Assembly (NCBI GenBank): GCA_027919835.1
Contig: JANVFP010000023.1
Span: forward strand, 372,001 to 436,000
Origin: Lentinula raphanica
Taxonomy: Eukaryota; Basidiomycota; Agaricomycetes; Agaricales; Omphalotaceae
DNA length: 64,000 nt
Direction of reading: 5' to 3'
Part shown: positions 1-11,082 of the stretch, in pieces
How the letters are laid out: the number at the start of each line of letters is the position of its first letter
How positions within the stretch are numbered: position 1 is the stretch's first letter
The notes under the pieces: generated by a model
What the model saw: the letters and a program-made list of their open reading frames with translations, nothing else
Told to the model about the DNA's origin: nothing
The model's database searches: none
Made by a program: the position numbers and the translations under genes

Positions 1-471
1 TTGGGGAGCCGCGACTCTTTAGAGCTTGGCAACGCATACTCGGGGACTTGGAAGGTATATCAACCCAAGACCTAGCATGCGCTGACTGAGGGATGAAGGG
101 ACAATTCTGAGATCCAAGCGATATGTAGCGTGATAGTGAGCGTAAGGTTTCCTGCATGAGCTAGAATATGTAGCAGATAAGAACAATTATCACCAAAAGT
201 AAGTGGCACATACTAGTGAATCATCCGGTTTCCGACTCGCTGCACACCGTCACTGTTCAATCACGGCTCGACCAAAGTATATGATATCTGCCAGAATAGA
301 ACTTCTTATGGGAATTGATATTGACCTTTCACTTCGTCATAACTGAGTGCATCCGACTCCAGATGGGATTAGACTGCACTGACGACTTTTGGTCATCCAT
401 GACAGTTTGTTTTGCACTGAAATGGCATCCCTCGCTCACGCCGAATCTTTAAAAATCACCCTCGTCCTCAT
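1..471. other. no recognisable gene
   Basis: No open frame of useful length, splice-linked coding segment, RNA gene or repeat was recognised here. The stretch may be the 3' or 5' flank of a gene lying outside the window. Confidence 0.5.
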
Positions 472-882
472 TTATTTCCATCTATAAGTAGCATACGTAG
501 CCTTGGACTGAGCGAACCTATAGGGTGTTGAGTAGTTGAAACTCACTCTTGAGATCGCTACACAACCTTTCCCATTCTTTAGATAGCCCAGTAGGAGAAG
601 AACATGCTGCGAGTATTCTATTTGATGATATTGGATTCTTTTGAGCACTGAGTCTGGTTCTCTGGTTCGATATGGTGCATCATACGAGTGTTCCGCGAGT
701 GCTGGAGCTCCGATTTGAATAGCCACCTCCAGGTAAGTCCAGGGGGAGCCTCGACCAGTTCCTGAGCACCGTTGAAGTTGAAAGAGAGGGCTCCAGACGT
801 CTGCTAGATCGTTGGAAGGGAGCGCGACTTGCAGGTGTTTGCGGCTTTTGGTTTGCGGTTCCGGTTGAAGTTCAAAAAACAT
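472..882 (-). CDS. hypothetical ORF, 136 aa, doubtful
   Basis: A single uninterrupted frame opens with MFFELQPEPQTKSRKH and ends at a stop near 472. I recognise no domain, signal peptide or membrane segment. The frame is long for chance in this AT/GC-balanced DNA, and its composition (W, Y, C scattered, no low complexity) is compatible with real protein or with a fragment of an older gene. It lies about 120 bp from a MITE-like element, so it could be a relic cut off by transposition. No promoter or splice evidence supports it. Confidence 0.25.
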   Translation of the reverse strand: MFFELQPEPQTKSRKHLQVALPSNDLADVWSPLFQLQRCSGTGRGSPWTYLEVAIQIGAPALAEHSYDAPYRTREPDSVLKRIQYHQIEYSQHVLLLLGYLKNGKGCVAISRVSFNYSTPYRFAQSKATYATYRWK

Positions 883-1003
883 CGGAACAAGCGCCGCAGA
901 AAAACAATTTTTTCACATGACTCGAGCGGGGTTCCGCGGGGTTACATAGCCTGGCTAGCCGTCTGTAGTACACGAAAAAAAGAGTAAACTCGTTCGTGTA
1001 TAC

Positions 1004-1539
1004 AGCCTGGTATTAAGGGTTTGAGGGACCTTCATGGGTCATTAAGGTTCATGATCCGACGGTGCCGTTGAATAGCTGATTATATAATGTATATGTTAGA
1101 GATAACAGGAATGGTTGAATAGATAAGATTGGAGGTAGTACATCCTCACTCAAGAGTCAAAGGCAATGGACTGCGAAAGTTTTTCAGTGTCGGGTGATGA
1201 AGAAGCTTGCCTGGACACTTCTCAGCATGTCTGTCACCTCCCCAAAGATGGATCTTGGCCATGACACTATTTCTGTATACTCCTGTTCATGGTATCACCC
1301 TTTTACAGTGAAATTACGGCAACTCATTCCACATAGGATCATCTAGAGTAGAGAGCTCTCTAGGCAGCTCACTGGCATGAGTATTCTAAAGCCTCAGGCA
1401 GCCTCAAGCATGTAATCGTCGACGCGAAACGCGTCGCCATACTAAAGGAACAGTTCCCACGCCGGGATGCCATCGGCAGGGCGATCGGAGCTCAAACCTT
1501 ATAACCCATGAGGGTCCCTCAAACCCTTAATACCAGGCT
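1004..1539. mobile_element. MITE-like element with 36-bp terminal inverted repeats
   Basis: The left end (1004-1039) starts AGCCTGGTATTAAGGG and the right end (1504-1539) is its reverse complement; the 36-bp arms differ at one position only. The 536-bp interior has no coding capacity, as expected for a non-autonomous miniature DNA element. A clear target-site duplication was not found. The first seven bases of the repeat (AGCCTGG) also occur at about 949, so a solo end or older insertion may lie next to it. The element sits 200 bp upstream of the kinase start, within its likely promoter region. Confidence 0.75.
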
Positions 1540-1738
1540 AGGGGTTACAATGTATGCTCAGAACTTTCAAGTCGAGTGACCTTTCTTGAACCACCTCCAC
1601 CACCTACTCTCGTATTGTGCTCTGTTCAAACTTCCTTCGGTTCATTCATAACATATTGCTAGTCAAGACGGCAGCCAAATTCCATCGACACCCACTCATT
1701 CGTAGAAATCGGCGTTAGTCGGACTCTATACGTTCACC

Positions 1739-3745
1739 ATGTCTCATGGCTTCCGCATAACCTCTGCATTATGGGACAAGATTCACCATTTTGCTAGCTT
1801 TCCTCAAACCGGAGGTGACCTGCTTCGCCATCTATGTGTCTTCAACAGATTCTAACAACAGCCTGCCACCAGTTTCGTTGCAACAAATGGTTCTATTTGG
1901 CCAAAATCCCAGCCAGGGTACATTACTGAAAGCCAGCCAATTTCTCAGCGGTCAGTCGCGTTCAATCTATTATCCCTGTTGGATCCGGAGACGATGATTA
2001 CATCCATAGAGGAACTACCTGTTCGACTAGCTCACCGGGTTAAGGAGTTAGATGAATTACCCCACAATCTGTCAGCGATGCCTTCAATCGTGAAGGTGAA
2101 GAACTGGTACGCTCAGAGCTTTGAGGTGCGTCTTCCATCCCAATGTGATACACGGTTCTCATCAATCGGATCCCTACAGGAACTCATCAAGTTCCCTCCG
2201 CTTCCTGCTCTTTCACCTGAAATCCGGCGTTTACTATTCTCCTCCCCTTCCTCTTTGGCAAATGCGAACCCAGAGCATCAACTTCCCTCATCTACGCCTA
2301 ATCCTTCTCTTGAGCATATGCTTCTGGTCAATGACGTTGCCAACCAGAATTTTCCAACTAGTCTCGATGGATCAGGTTCTAGTGGAGCGGGATCATCTGG
2401 AGGCTTCTATGGTGGTGCGAATGGATCAAATGCTGGTTGGGCAATTGGTAACGGGAACGGGAACGGTAATGGAAACGGGACTGCGGTCGAAGGGTTCAAC
2501 AAATTGAAGCTTAGAGTACCCATGGAGAGAAGGTTCTTGTATTTCGACACTCTGATTTTCACATGTTCTGACTGTTATGACCGTGAAAACAGATACTATG
2601 CTGCCCCGCTTTCTTCCAATATCAGCTGGCCACCAGAAGTACACGACTACAATAAGCGATTTACGAAGATGCTGGAGTTGATCAAAACTAGACATGATCC
2701 GACTGTCACTACAGTCGCTCAAGGCGTGTTAGAGTGGAAACGATCCCAACGTGCTCGTCATATTGGTCTTGACATGCAGCAGTGGTTGGATAGATTTTAC
2801 CTGAGTCGAATTGGTATCCGGTTTCTGATAGGACAACGTTAGTCGAATTGGTTTTCCGTTCTAACCTTGCTACAATTCTTCTCTTGTTCCGTCAGACATC
2901 GCACTAAACACTCAAGAATCCCATCAGGACTACGTCGGCATCATTTGTACGAATGCGGTTCGTTATTCCCTTACCTCAAAGAAAGAAAAACACGCATTGA
3001 CTGCCTCTCTCCGATATCAGAACGTTCATGACATTATCGAAGAAGCCATCGAAAACGCCAGATTCGTGTGTGAAGAACACTACGCCCTGTTCTCCTCACC
3101 TCCCGTCCAACTAATATGTCCGAAAAATTTGACTTTCCCTTACGTCCCCGGTCATCTGTCACATATAATATTTGAGTTACTGAAGAACAGTCTGCGAGCA
3201 GTCGTGGAACGACACGGGGTAGGAAATGAGGGTAACTTCCCTCCGATCAAGGTGTGTGTTTTTTCTTTCGCCTTTTCGATTGTCAGCTTTGGACAGTCTC
3301 TTTTGACATATATGTGTTAACATCGATTGCTTTTTTTTCGAATTAAAGGTAATCGTCGTGGAAGGAAAGGAAGATATCACGATCAAATATCCGATGAGGG
3401 TGGTGGCATCCCTCGTTCTGCGATGGGACTGATCTGGACGTACATGTACACGACGATGAAGTTAGGCCCCGGGGAAGGGTTGGATGAAGGGTTCCGTGAT
3501 AGTGATTTCAAAGCGCCCATGGCAGGGTTTGGATATGGTCTTCCGCTGAGTCGACTGGTACGTGTTTCTTCTTTCATCCTAATGAACGTTTTCTCATCTC
3601 TCGATGTCTCTTGCCAAATCACTTATGTATATAGTACGCCCGGTATTTCGGCGGGGACCTGCGTCTGATTTCGATGGACGGCTTTGGGACGGACGTTTAT
3701 ATCCATCTGAACCGATTGAGTAGTAGCCGCGAGCCTCTACCTTGA
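1739..3745 (+). CDS. PDK: mitochondrial pyruvate dehydrogenase kinase (PDK/BCKDK family)
   Basis: Protein kinase of the histidine-kinase-like mitochondrial family that phosphorylates the E1 subunit of pyruvate (or branched-chain ketoacid) dehydrogenase in the matrix and turns the complex off. The gene has about eight exons. Exon 1 (1739-1814) encodes [15 protein letters not shown], exon 2 starts [12 protein letters not shown], followed by [15 protein letters not shown] and [16 protein letters not shown], the usual N-terminal helical domain. The GHKL ATPase motifs are intact: N-box [10 protein letters not shown]1 DEGGGI, G2 [19 protein letters not shown]. It ends [10 protein letters not shown] at 3745. 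A Gly/Asn/Ser-rich insert (roughly 2340-2490, with an NGNGNG run) interrupts the N-terminal domain and is unusual. The sequence cannot decide between PDH and BCKDH as target; yeast Pkp1/Pkp2 are the relatives. The first ATG fits, because the family start lies just before the TG-VSLQQM block. Confidence 0.93.
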
Positions 3746-4723
3746 TCAGCTTTGTTGCCGGAAGCTTTGTATTATTCTCTTGCTATCGATGGCCTGCCTG
3801 GTGTTGCATTTGCGCATCGAATGTGAACATCCAAATATACTTCTGTAAAATATGACTCTGTTCAGTAGCATTGCATTTTTCTGGATTTCTACGTCATAGC
3901 TTTTGACTGGACGACATGCCTCTATGTCACACTCTGAAGCTCCAGTGTTATAGAATCTACCTGTAGACAGATTGTAGAGTTTGAACGTAGCAGGCGTTCA
4001 TTCCATGGCACGATGGGTTCGCCTCGGAAGAGAAGATAAAGTTCCGAGATAAGATAAAGGCAAGGATCCCATGTTAGACGCTCACAGGCGCCTAATTCCT
4101 CCTTGAACCTTCCTTCAAAGTTCATGACGACCACTGCTGACAATCTCAAAATCTCTCGTCCACCTTCCCTTCTATATACAGCATTCACACAGTGAATTGA
4201 ACGTTTTGTTGCTCGTGCTACTCTCTTTCTTGATACTCATGAAATTCGAACTCTTCATGAAATTTGAACTCTCACGGAAGATACTGTTCCGTTCGTCTAG
4301 CTCTACGGCGAAACTCCTGCATCACAACTTCTCGGTCTCCCGGTATTTTTACTCTGATGAGGGTCTTCTGGAATTCTCCATGCTCATCGAAGGGTGTTAC
4401 ATGGCTCAGAAGCAATTCAAAGAGCTCATCAACGGGAAAATGAACGATCACGGCTGGACTGCACAGCGTAACACATGTGTATGCACCCTCATGATAGCAG
4501 AAACTCTTCTAACATTCACTCCATCATCTCACCTGGTCTGAACATATGCTTCTAGCGCGTCATTCAAGAGTACCTCGCTCCTTACTACTGTGGTCATGAA
4601 GCGAGTTTGTCTTCCATGAGGAGCCTGCTGCTACCTGTTGCTAGTATGGCAAACCACCTCGCTGCTCTACTATCTGTATATCAATGAGGTATTGGTCGCC
4701 ATCCAGCATGTGGATTTCAAGAC
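3746..4723. other. intergenic, no supported gene
   Basis: Short open frames occur on both strands (for example 3922-4188 minus and 4197-4541 plus), but none shows a domain or splice pattern. There is an imperfect 18-bp tandem repeat around 4240-4275 (CATGAAATTCGAACTC-like) and a TATA-like TATATACA near 4172. Both could belong to the promoter of the decayed glycoside hydrolase that follows. Confidence 0.45.
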
Positions 4724-5934
4724 ATGGTTCCAACCTTCGGTCCGTTCTTCCTGGTCTTAGCTAGTACCAGCTTTGCGGCCGGTGCCAGTCTATCATGGAT
4801 CGAGGGGCGTTTGCGTCTCCTAAAACAGGTATCAAGTGGCGCTATTGGATTGAAGATGCAGCCGTCGAGCTCGACACGCTTCGCTTTGATATTTCCGAGA
4901 TGGCCCGAGTAGGATCTGCTGGATTCGAACTTCTCAAGTCTGGCACGATTGCTGCTATCTCCCAAGATACTAATCCTCGCAAACAACATTCCCAGTTATC
5001 AGTCTTATAGTTCCGTGCAGATAGCCACCGGACTTATCCCTCCAGTCATCCTCTATTCCAATACGACTTCGGTAAACACATCTATCCCTGCTGTCTCCCT
5101 GGAACCCAGCCAAACAACTCTGTTTGCTATAACATCGGCAACTTCTCTGGAAGGTGTTCCTGTGCCCAGTGCTCGTATCGTTTCAGCCGATCCTGGTGTC
5201 ATAGCCGTTGCCACAAATACTTCCACTTCTTCCTCCTCAGTTCCAGTTACGTTCCTTGAATTCAGGACCAAAGCATTTCGTCACGGAAACTGGTGAAAAC
5301 AGGATCGCCAATCTCTCACTGGAAGGTGAAACAAGCCAAATTCTGAGCGGGTGGGAACTGAACGTTACTGCATGTATGCCTCCAGCAGATATCCATGAAC
5401 ATCAATCCGTACTTGTTCCACCACCACCCATGAGCCTCACCAAGGATTGGTCCCTTGGAATCAGATAGAGGGCCTGGTTAATAACTCCGGTGTATGAACT
5501 GATGTCACTTTCTTCGAGTGGACTCATGCGAACGATGGTGCAGTGGGAGTCGGAGGGACTTCTTTTGGACTTTGGAGAAATCTTCCATACTGTGAAGGCA
5601 TGGTTGAATGGCCAGCAGATTACGACAGCAGATCCAACACATCCAGTGGTGGATATAACCAATCTGGTGATCGAGGGAACGAATACAATCAGGGTAGATG
5701 CAGCGAGCACGTTGCTGAATGCTATCAATACGGTGAGTATGACTTAATTTGTCGAAGATCGAGTCGAAGGCAACAACAAGTTGATGCCATTCATTATGCC
5801 AGGTCCCAGAGGTGGAATCACTAGGACAGCTGCGTCTTTCCACTACGGACCCATCTGCACTTCAGGACCAACAATACGGATTGATCTCTAACCTTACACT
5901 CGTTCCATATGCGCGAGTCGCGATATCGGTGTAG
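4724..5934 (+). pseudogene. decayed secreted glycoside hydrolase (GH106/rhamnosidase-like), internally deleted
   Basis: The remains of a fungal secreted glycoside hydrolase are spread over three frames. A signal-peptide-like start (MVPTFGPFFLVLAS, from 4724) runs out of frame with the next block, GIKWRYWIEDAAVEL...ARVGSAGFELL (about 4810-4935), which resembles the N-terminus of GH106-like proteins. Then the text jumps to C-terminal sequence (IPAVSLEPSQTTLFA, VPVPSARIVSADPG, GWELNVTA) and the terminal beta-sandwich (HTVKAWLNGQQ, HPVVDITNLVIEGTNTI), followed by a plausible last intron and YGLISNLTLVPYARV before the stop at 5932-5934. Family members are near 1,000 residues; about 400 remain, so the middle, where catalytic residues would lie, is absent. 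In-frame stops near 5466 and 5490-5510 add frame breaks. The exact GH family is uncertain; that it is a broken hydrolase-like gene is more secure. Confidence 0.6.
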
Positions 5935-6460
5935 CCTCATTTGAAGACACTCTCTGTAACTATTGCATATGTTATGCGAAATGAATCGGCGTTTCTGAAC
6001 ATCATTGCTTCCGTTTCACGTTTTAGCACTCAACCTGCATCAAATATCCAGTCCTTCCTTGTTCATGACCTCGGTGAGTGTGGATTGGATTTGTCTCGGT
6101 TGGGAGGCTCGCAGGGACCGTCTGAAGACGGAAACGAACACGCAGTGTGAGTTGACGAGAATGGCTACTAAGAAGTGCTACCACGTTCAACTCGAAATCC
6201 AGTACGCTCAGACTCCGTCTCTTCTCGAACTCTCGCCGTCTCGCTCTTGTGTTCATTTCATGATCCGATAATGCAATCAGCGGTCGTTCTCTGTCTTTCT
6301 TTGACCGAAAAGAAAATCTAAACATCTATATTCCAGGGCTCCTACATACTAACTACACCACCGTACGCGCTAGGAAACACAACACATTACAAACAAAATG
6401 GACTACTACTGATCCCTCACCTCGTTTCTTCGAATCCTCGATTGACGGGAAGGATGTCAT

Positions 6461-7065
6461 TCACGAGGAGTTGGGCTTGGGGCTGACCGCCTGCGAACTT
6501 GGTTGAACTTCTCGCTTATGGATGAGAATCGGTTAGTTTGAAGGATGACATGGACAGTTCAAGGAAAAAGGCCCAAGGGTAACTAACATTTTGGGAAGCC
6601 AAGATCTGTTTTTTTGTATAGTCCTCGGTCCACATGTGCATGTGTTGGTCGAGTCTGTCCGCCCAAAGAAGTCGGTCTGGATTTTGAGTCTGGATGTGTC
6701 TGAGTATCTCAGCCAGAGTTTCTCTTTCTGGACTGTCTTTCTGAGGATATCCAAACGCCTGGAACTCCTTCCTCTTATTTTTCTTCCATTCCTTAAGGCC
6801 ATCTGTTATTATCGAAAGGCAAACAATCAGCTTTTCTCGTGCCTTCACATATGTCGACAGCCCCAGGGCCCAGAAGTGGGAAGAAGATGAATAGAAATGA
6901 AGACTCACCCCTCGTTTCGGGGGGCGGTGGGTTTGTGTTGGGGAGCAGTGAATTCGCATAGGCTATTACAGCTGCATCAGAGCCAGTTGGAACGGGGATG
7001 GCAAGCACAGAAGCCATATTGGCAGCGAGAAGGATAGTGAAGATCTTGGACTTGAGATGAACCAT
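6461..7065 (-). CDS. small secreted protein, function unknown
   Basis: Start at 7065. Exon 1 encodes MVHLKSKIFTILLAANMASV, a signal peptide ending near ALAIPVPTG, then NSLLPNTNPPPPETR. A 5' GTGAGT donor near 6904 and acceptor near 6797 join to DGLKEWKKNKRKEFQAF...LAEILRHIQTQ and DRLDQHMHMWTEDYTKKQ. A second intron (donor GTTAGT near 6588) leads to a short last exon ending PKPNSS at 6461-6463. The mature protein of about 115 aa is charged, rich in Lys, Glu and Gln, and has no cysteines, so it is not a typical disulfide-rich effector. I do not recognise the family. It lies 3' to 3' against the glycoside hydrolase relic. Confidence 0.65.
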
Positions 7066-9004
7066 GACGAGGATCGAATGGTTTGTGATAGTTTTACGAT
7101 AGACGGTAGTAGTTAGAATCGCGTCGGAAGAGACCAGCTCTTGTTTTCGAAGGGGGGCGAGGAAAACGAAATCAATTCTCTTGAGCTTTTTATCGCGAGT
7201 TGATTATCCTTGTAACCACTGAGCAGGGCCACGCAAGGCCAAGCACTGGTAGAGCCAATCGCGAAATGTTGTTCTATCAGTGGACAAGCGAGGGTTGAGC
7301 ACGAGGACCACTGGAGTCCATCACTGCCATCCACTCTCATCCACTGCTGAGATTGTCATTCCGGCCCAGACGGATTTAGACATTAAATCCTGCTATCAGT
7401 ATGCATGAGGAGTAGCGGCGGCGGGTCTCTGTGGATACCAATACAACAGAATACGACGCAAGAGGATGTATGAGCTTGTATGAGATGCGTTTTCAGAAAA
7501 TCGATCTTTGAGGTTTTTGAATGAATATAGTTGTATCCACTACGAACATCTGTATGCATAAATCTGCAACTTGAATATAGAGCATTTCTGGTAAAACTGG
7601 GTCAGCTATCGTGAATGAAGGCTGAAAATCGAAGAAAAATTCTATTTTATTCACCTCCTACAGCGGTCGACGACAGCCTACCGAGGACTGTTTCAGCAGC
7701 TCCATCGGTGATATGCGTATCTATTGAGGTCCCCCTGGAACAGATGGTGCTAGAGAAACTCCCTCATCTAATTTTCTCATCAGCATTCAGTTCTGAGACT
7801 CCTTCAAGGTCCTTGAGTTCGAAAAGCATGTGTAGTGTAGCGGCGATGGCCGTGGCCCGTTAGATTGAGGAAGATTGAGGATAGGCGAATCCTATATGAA
7901 CAAGATATGCTCCAAGCTGATCGGAGGTCCAGGATAAAGAAGCTCGGATTCTATGAGGTCGCAGGTGAAAAGGACGAACGATATGTCCAGTTTTTCCACG
8001 TTCTGCAGAAGGCGGAAGGCGGACCGTCTGGATCAACTTGAACCTACTTGAACCGACTCACAATCATCGAGCAGGTCGCAGTTTTCACAGCCTCAGATTC
8101 AAACGCATCTCTTCATCCCAGTTCATCAGAGTTCATCGACATCCCTAGGCAACCCCAAGCGAAAGCGTATCCATCTCTGATAGTCTCTGATTAAGTTCTT
8201 CCAGTCGAGAAAAATGCGCATGTTCAATCAGGTTCAATCAGAATCCAGAGGTTCGTAGAGGTTCGTCCAGGACAGATTGATATCATGGCCTATCATATAG
8301 AGATTCTTACCTGATCAGTAATCATCGGTGGAGGAACAGGGAGGAACTTGGAAGGAAGGGAACTACAGGATAATACATTCAGGATCAAAATGGCAAAACT
8401 TGCAATTGGACTATGGCACTATTCTCATGCCATATACAACAGATATCGCGATGTACGGTGATACATCGATGATTATATATGAGTGAATTCTCAGAATGGG
8501 CTCGTCCTACTGCGATGGCATTCCTCGAATCAGCCAGCATATAATCTTCTCTTGAACATTGGGCCGCTAGTGCCCCGCTGCAATCCCGGAAATTCTTGAG
8601 ATCGAAACGCCTGAAGTCCGGACTATCGATGGAGCCCGTCACCTTTCTCGTTGCTCTCAAGGTGTCCATCTCGGAGATCGCACTTTGTTCTCAAGTACGA
8701 CGTTGGTGACATGCATGGTTGTCGTATCCCCGCTTGGATTACAAGGATTATTCGGATTATCCTCTATTATCCTGCTCGAAGGCAATATGCTCTCTTGAAA
8801 CACAAGTCTCCGAAAGCTTAAAGGACATTGAGATCTACCGCGAAGGGGTACAACATTGAGCTGAGCGTTCTTCCTGAAAGCAGCATAGATCCAAAGCAAT
8901 CATTAGGGTTTGTATATGTACAATAAACAAGTATAAGTTAAAGGTTGTCCACAATCAGTGTCAAAAGAAGAATCCAGAAATCACGAGTGTACCCCACCCC
9001 TCGC
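7066..9004. other. long gene-poor region
   Basis: About 1.9 kb between the start of the small secreted protein and the stop of the sirtuin. Frames at 7615-7863 (plus) and at 8385-8669 and 8657-8899 (minus) show no domain, signal peptide or coherent splice sites and are not called as genes. The notable content is the series of short direct doublets listed separately. Confidence 0.5.
7467..8347. repeat. cluster of 8-10 bp doublets at 10-bp period
   Basis: Seven separate, unrelated short words are each repeated once at an offset of exactly 10 bp: TGTATGAG (7467, 7477), GATTGAGGA (7863, 7873), ACTTGAACC (8036, 8046), AGTTCATC (8120, 8130), TCTCTGAT (8174, 8184), GTTCAATCAG (8222, 8232) and AGAGGTTCGT (8247, 8257). 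GGAGGAAC (8330, 8340) is an eighth. Each pair is an 8-10 bp word with a 0-2 bp gap. GAAGGCG is also doubled at a 7-bp period near 8009. The pattern fits duplication of about 8 bp plus one or two filler bases. Confidence 0.7.
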
Positions 9005-11082
9005 TCATCCACCATCCCCAACTTCGACCTGCGTGGTCCGTAGACACGATGTAGCCAGCCTATCCCTGAAATCCACCATATCCATCGCCATCGCAGAATC
9101 CCGATCCCCTAGCGAAAAGATACTACTCCTCGAAGGAGGCAAATGATAAGGCATATGACGACCTCCCCCCTGCCATGACCCTTCTTCATTTCCCATCCTA
9201 TCACGCCACGCAGGTTGACCGACAGGAGACAGAACCAGTTCGTCGCTCCCGTCGTCTTCCTCACTCAGAGATGTCAGAGACGTGGAGCTGGTCGAAGGAA
9301 TACGGTGGTACTGCACGTATGAAGAAGAGTAAGAGCTGTTGGATTCGGGATTGTGTATCGTACTGTGAGCTCGGTATAGAGGAGAGTAAGCGCGTGGAGG
9401 TGTATGATCGGGTGTCGGAGGCGGACGACCGAGGGTACTGGATCTTTTGATCGGAGTCGTTGTTGTTGGAAGGTTCATAGGGATCGTCTGAGGGCGGGGA
9501 CGAGGAGGAATGCGTAGTGTAAGATGACGGGAGGGTGAGACTGGCGAAGGAGGCTGCTGAGATGTGCTAGGTGACGCTCGGGCGATATGACTGGAATAAG
9601 GATGCGAGTAGATTTGGGAACGAGTAGGAATTTCCACCACGAGCTTCTTGTGTTTAATTTCATAGTCCTCGCCGACATGCACTTTCCGCTTCTTCGCAGC
9701 CGGCTCGTCTTTCGTCTTTGCCTTTGGTTTTGGTTTGGGCTTTGGTGGTGGGAGACCGGAAAGCGCAGCAAACGCAAGTTCTTCCTCTTTCTTCTTCCGC
9801 TTCTCTACCGCAACCTCTTTCGCGTGTAACTCCTTCTGCAACTCTGTCTGCAACATCTGCGCAAACACCTGCGCATCACCCTGTACCCATGCGTCGAAAA
9901 CTCCCTCCCATTCTCTCGTCGGAACAGGGAAATCAAGATTTAGGTATACGGCCTTGAACGGTTGTTGCTGCTGTTGCTGCGACGCTTGCTCATCGCTTCC
10001 GGGCGTGCTTTCCTTCGAACCGGGACCCCGAGAATGAACCGCCTTGGAAAACTCCCTAACCATCCTCTTGGTACCCGGCACTCGCAGCGACGTTCCTACG
10101 ACCAAAAGCAAATCGGCTCCTCCACGTCCTTTACTCCCGATAAGATCTTTCTGCACCACTTCTCCAACACCCTCACCGTCCTTGTGCGCCTCATTGTAAA
10201 GCACCACACTCGGTCTCAACTTCCCAACTCCGCGCGCGCGTTTGCCCACGAGCTGTCTCGTTCGTTCCAACGAAGTGCACTCTGGACATTCCGGGGGAAC
10301 TCCGGCTGTCAATGATGGGAGATAGTCCGAGAGGGGGAAAGAATGTGTACAGATCTGACAGTGAACTCTTTGGAGAGTTCCGTGGAGAGGGATACATCGT
10401 GGTGTTCTATTGGCAGCGGTTGATGGGCCCGGGTCGCCGACCTCAGGAAACGTGTTGTTACGCGGTTTGCTTCTCTTGCCTTCGAATTCTGGGATACCGA
10501 ATGATAACCCGGATTTTGACTCTATGGCATCGATGTTCTGAGTGTATACGCGTAAGAGTCGACCGTTGGAATCCAGTGCTCTTAATAAGTGGTGGAAGGC
10601 TGTCGGTTCGGCGGCTTTGGAGAGATCGGAGAGCTGTGAAATCATTTGGCAAAATAATGCAGTCTTATGTTCAGTCTAGATAAGGAAATATTCGGACGAG
10701 CTTCAGACAAGTTGGCTGACTAGGGAGTAGAGAAGATACTCACGTTGAAGACAGAAGCGTCAAATAAATCTTTCCCTGAGGACAGGGCGTCTTTAGGGTT
10801 GTCCCGCTTTAGAGTCTGAAAAAGGCCTTCCGAAGATCTGAAATCCGGAATGCCAGCTTGCACAGATATTCCAGCGCCTTGAAGGAGAAACAGGGATCAT
10901 CATCACTGAAGAACGAAAATTCTCAGATGTGAAAACTCACCACATATTACTACGATTCTTTTAGCCTTCAGAATAGCCTTGATGACTTTTGCAACTTGAA
11001 CTGTCGTCTCGGTCGATTGACTCACGAACGATGGTATCGTTGCAGAGGCCGTGGAATCCTCCAAAGGGAGGAATAATGTCAT
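9005..11082 (-). CDS. sirtuin NAD+-dependent deacetylase, Hst3/Hst4-like
   Basis: Class I sirtuin, expected to remove acetyl groups from histones (H3K56 for yeast Hst3/Hst4) in the nucleus with NAD+ consumption. Exon 1 starts at 11082 (MTLFLPLEDSTASATIP) and ends AKRIVVICG; exon 2 carries GAGISVQAGIPDFRSSEGLF, the NAD-binding motif; exon 3 begins TEHKTALFCQMISQL and runs to the stop at 9005. Further motifs are YTQNIDAIE, the catalytic histidine in PLHGTLQRV, a zinc site of two CxxC pairs (HCQICTHS and ECPECTSL), VVLYNEAH and VVGTSLRVPG. A Q-run (about 9960-9985) interrupts the core near its end, and a disordered basic Ser/Pro-rich tail of some 280 residues follows, with a KKRKVHVG-like nuclear signal. 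This long tail fits the Hst3/Hst4 group rather than Sir2. The assignment to a single yeast paralogue is inference. Confidence 0.9.
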
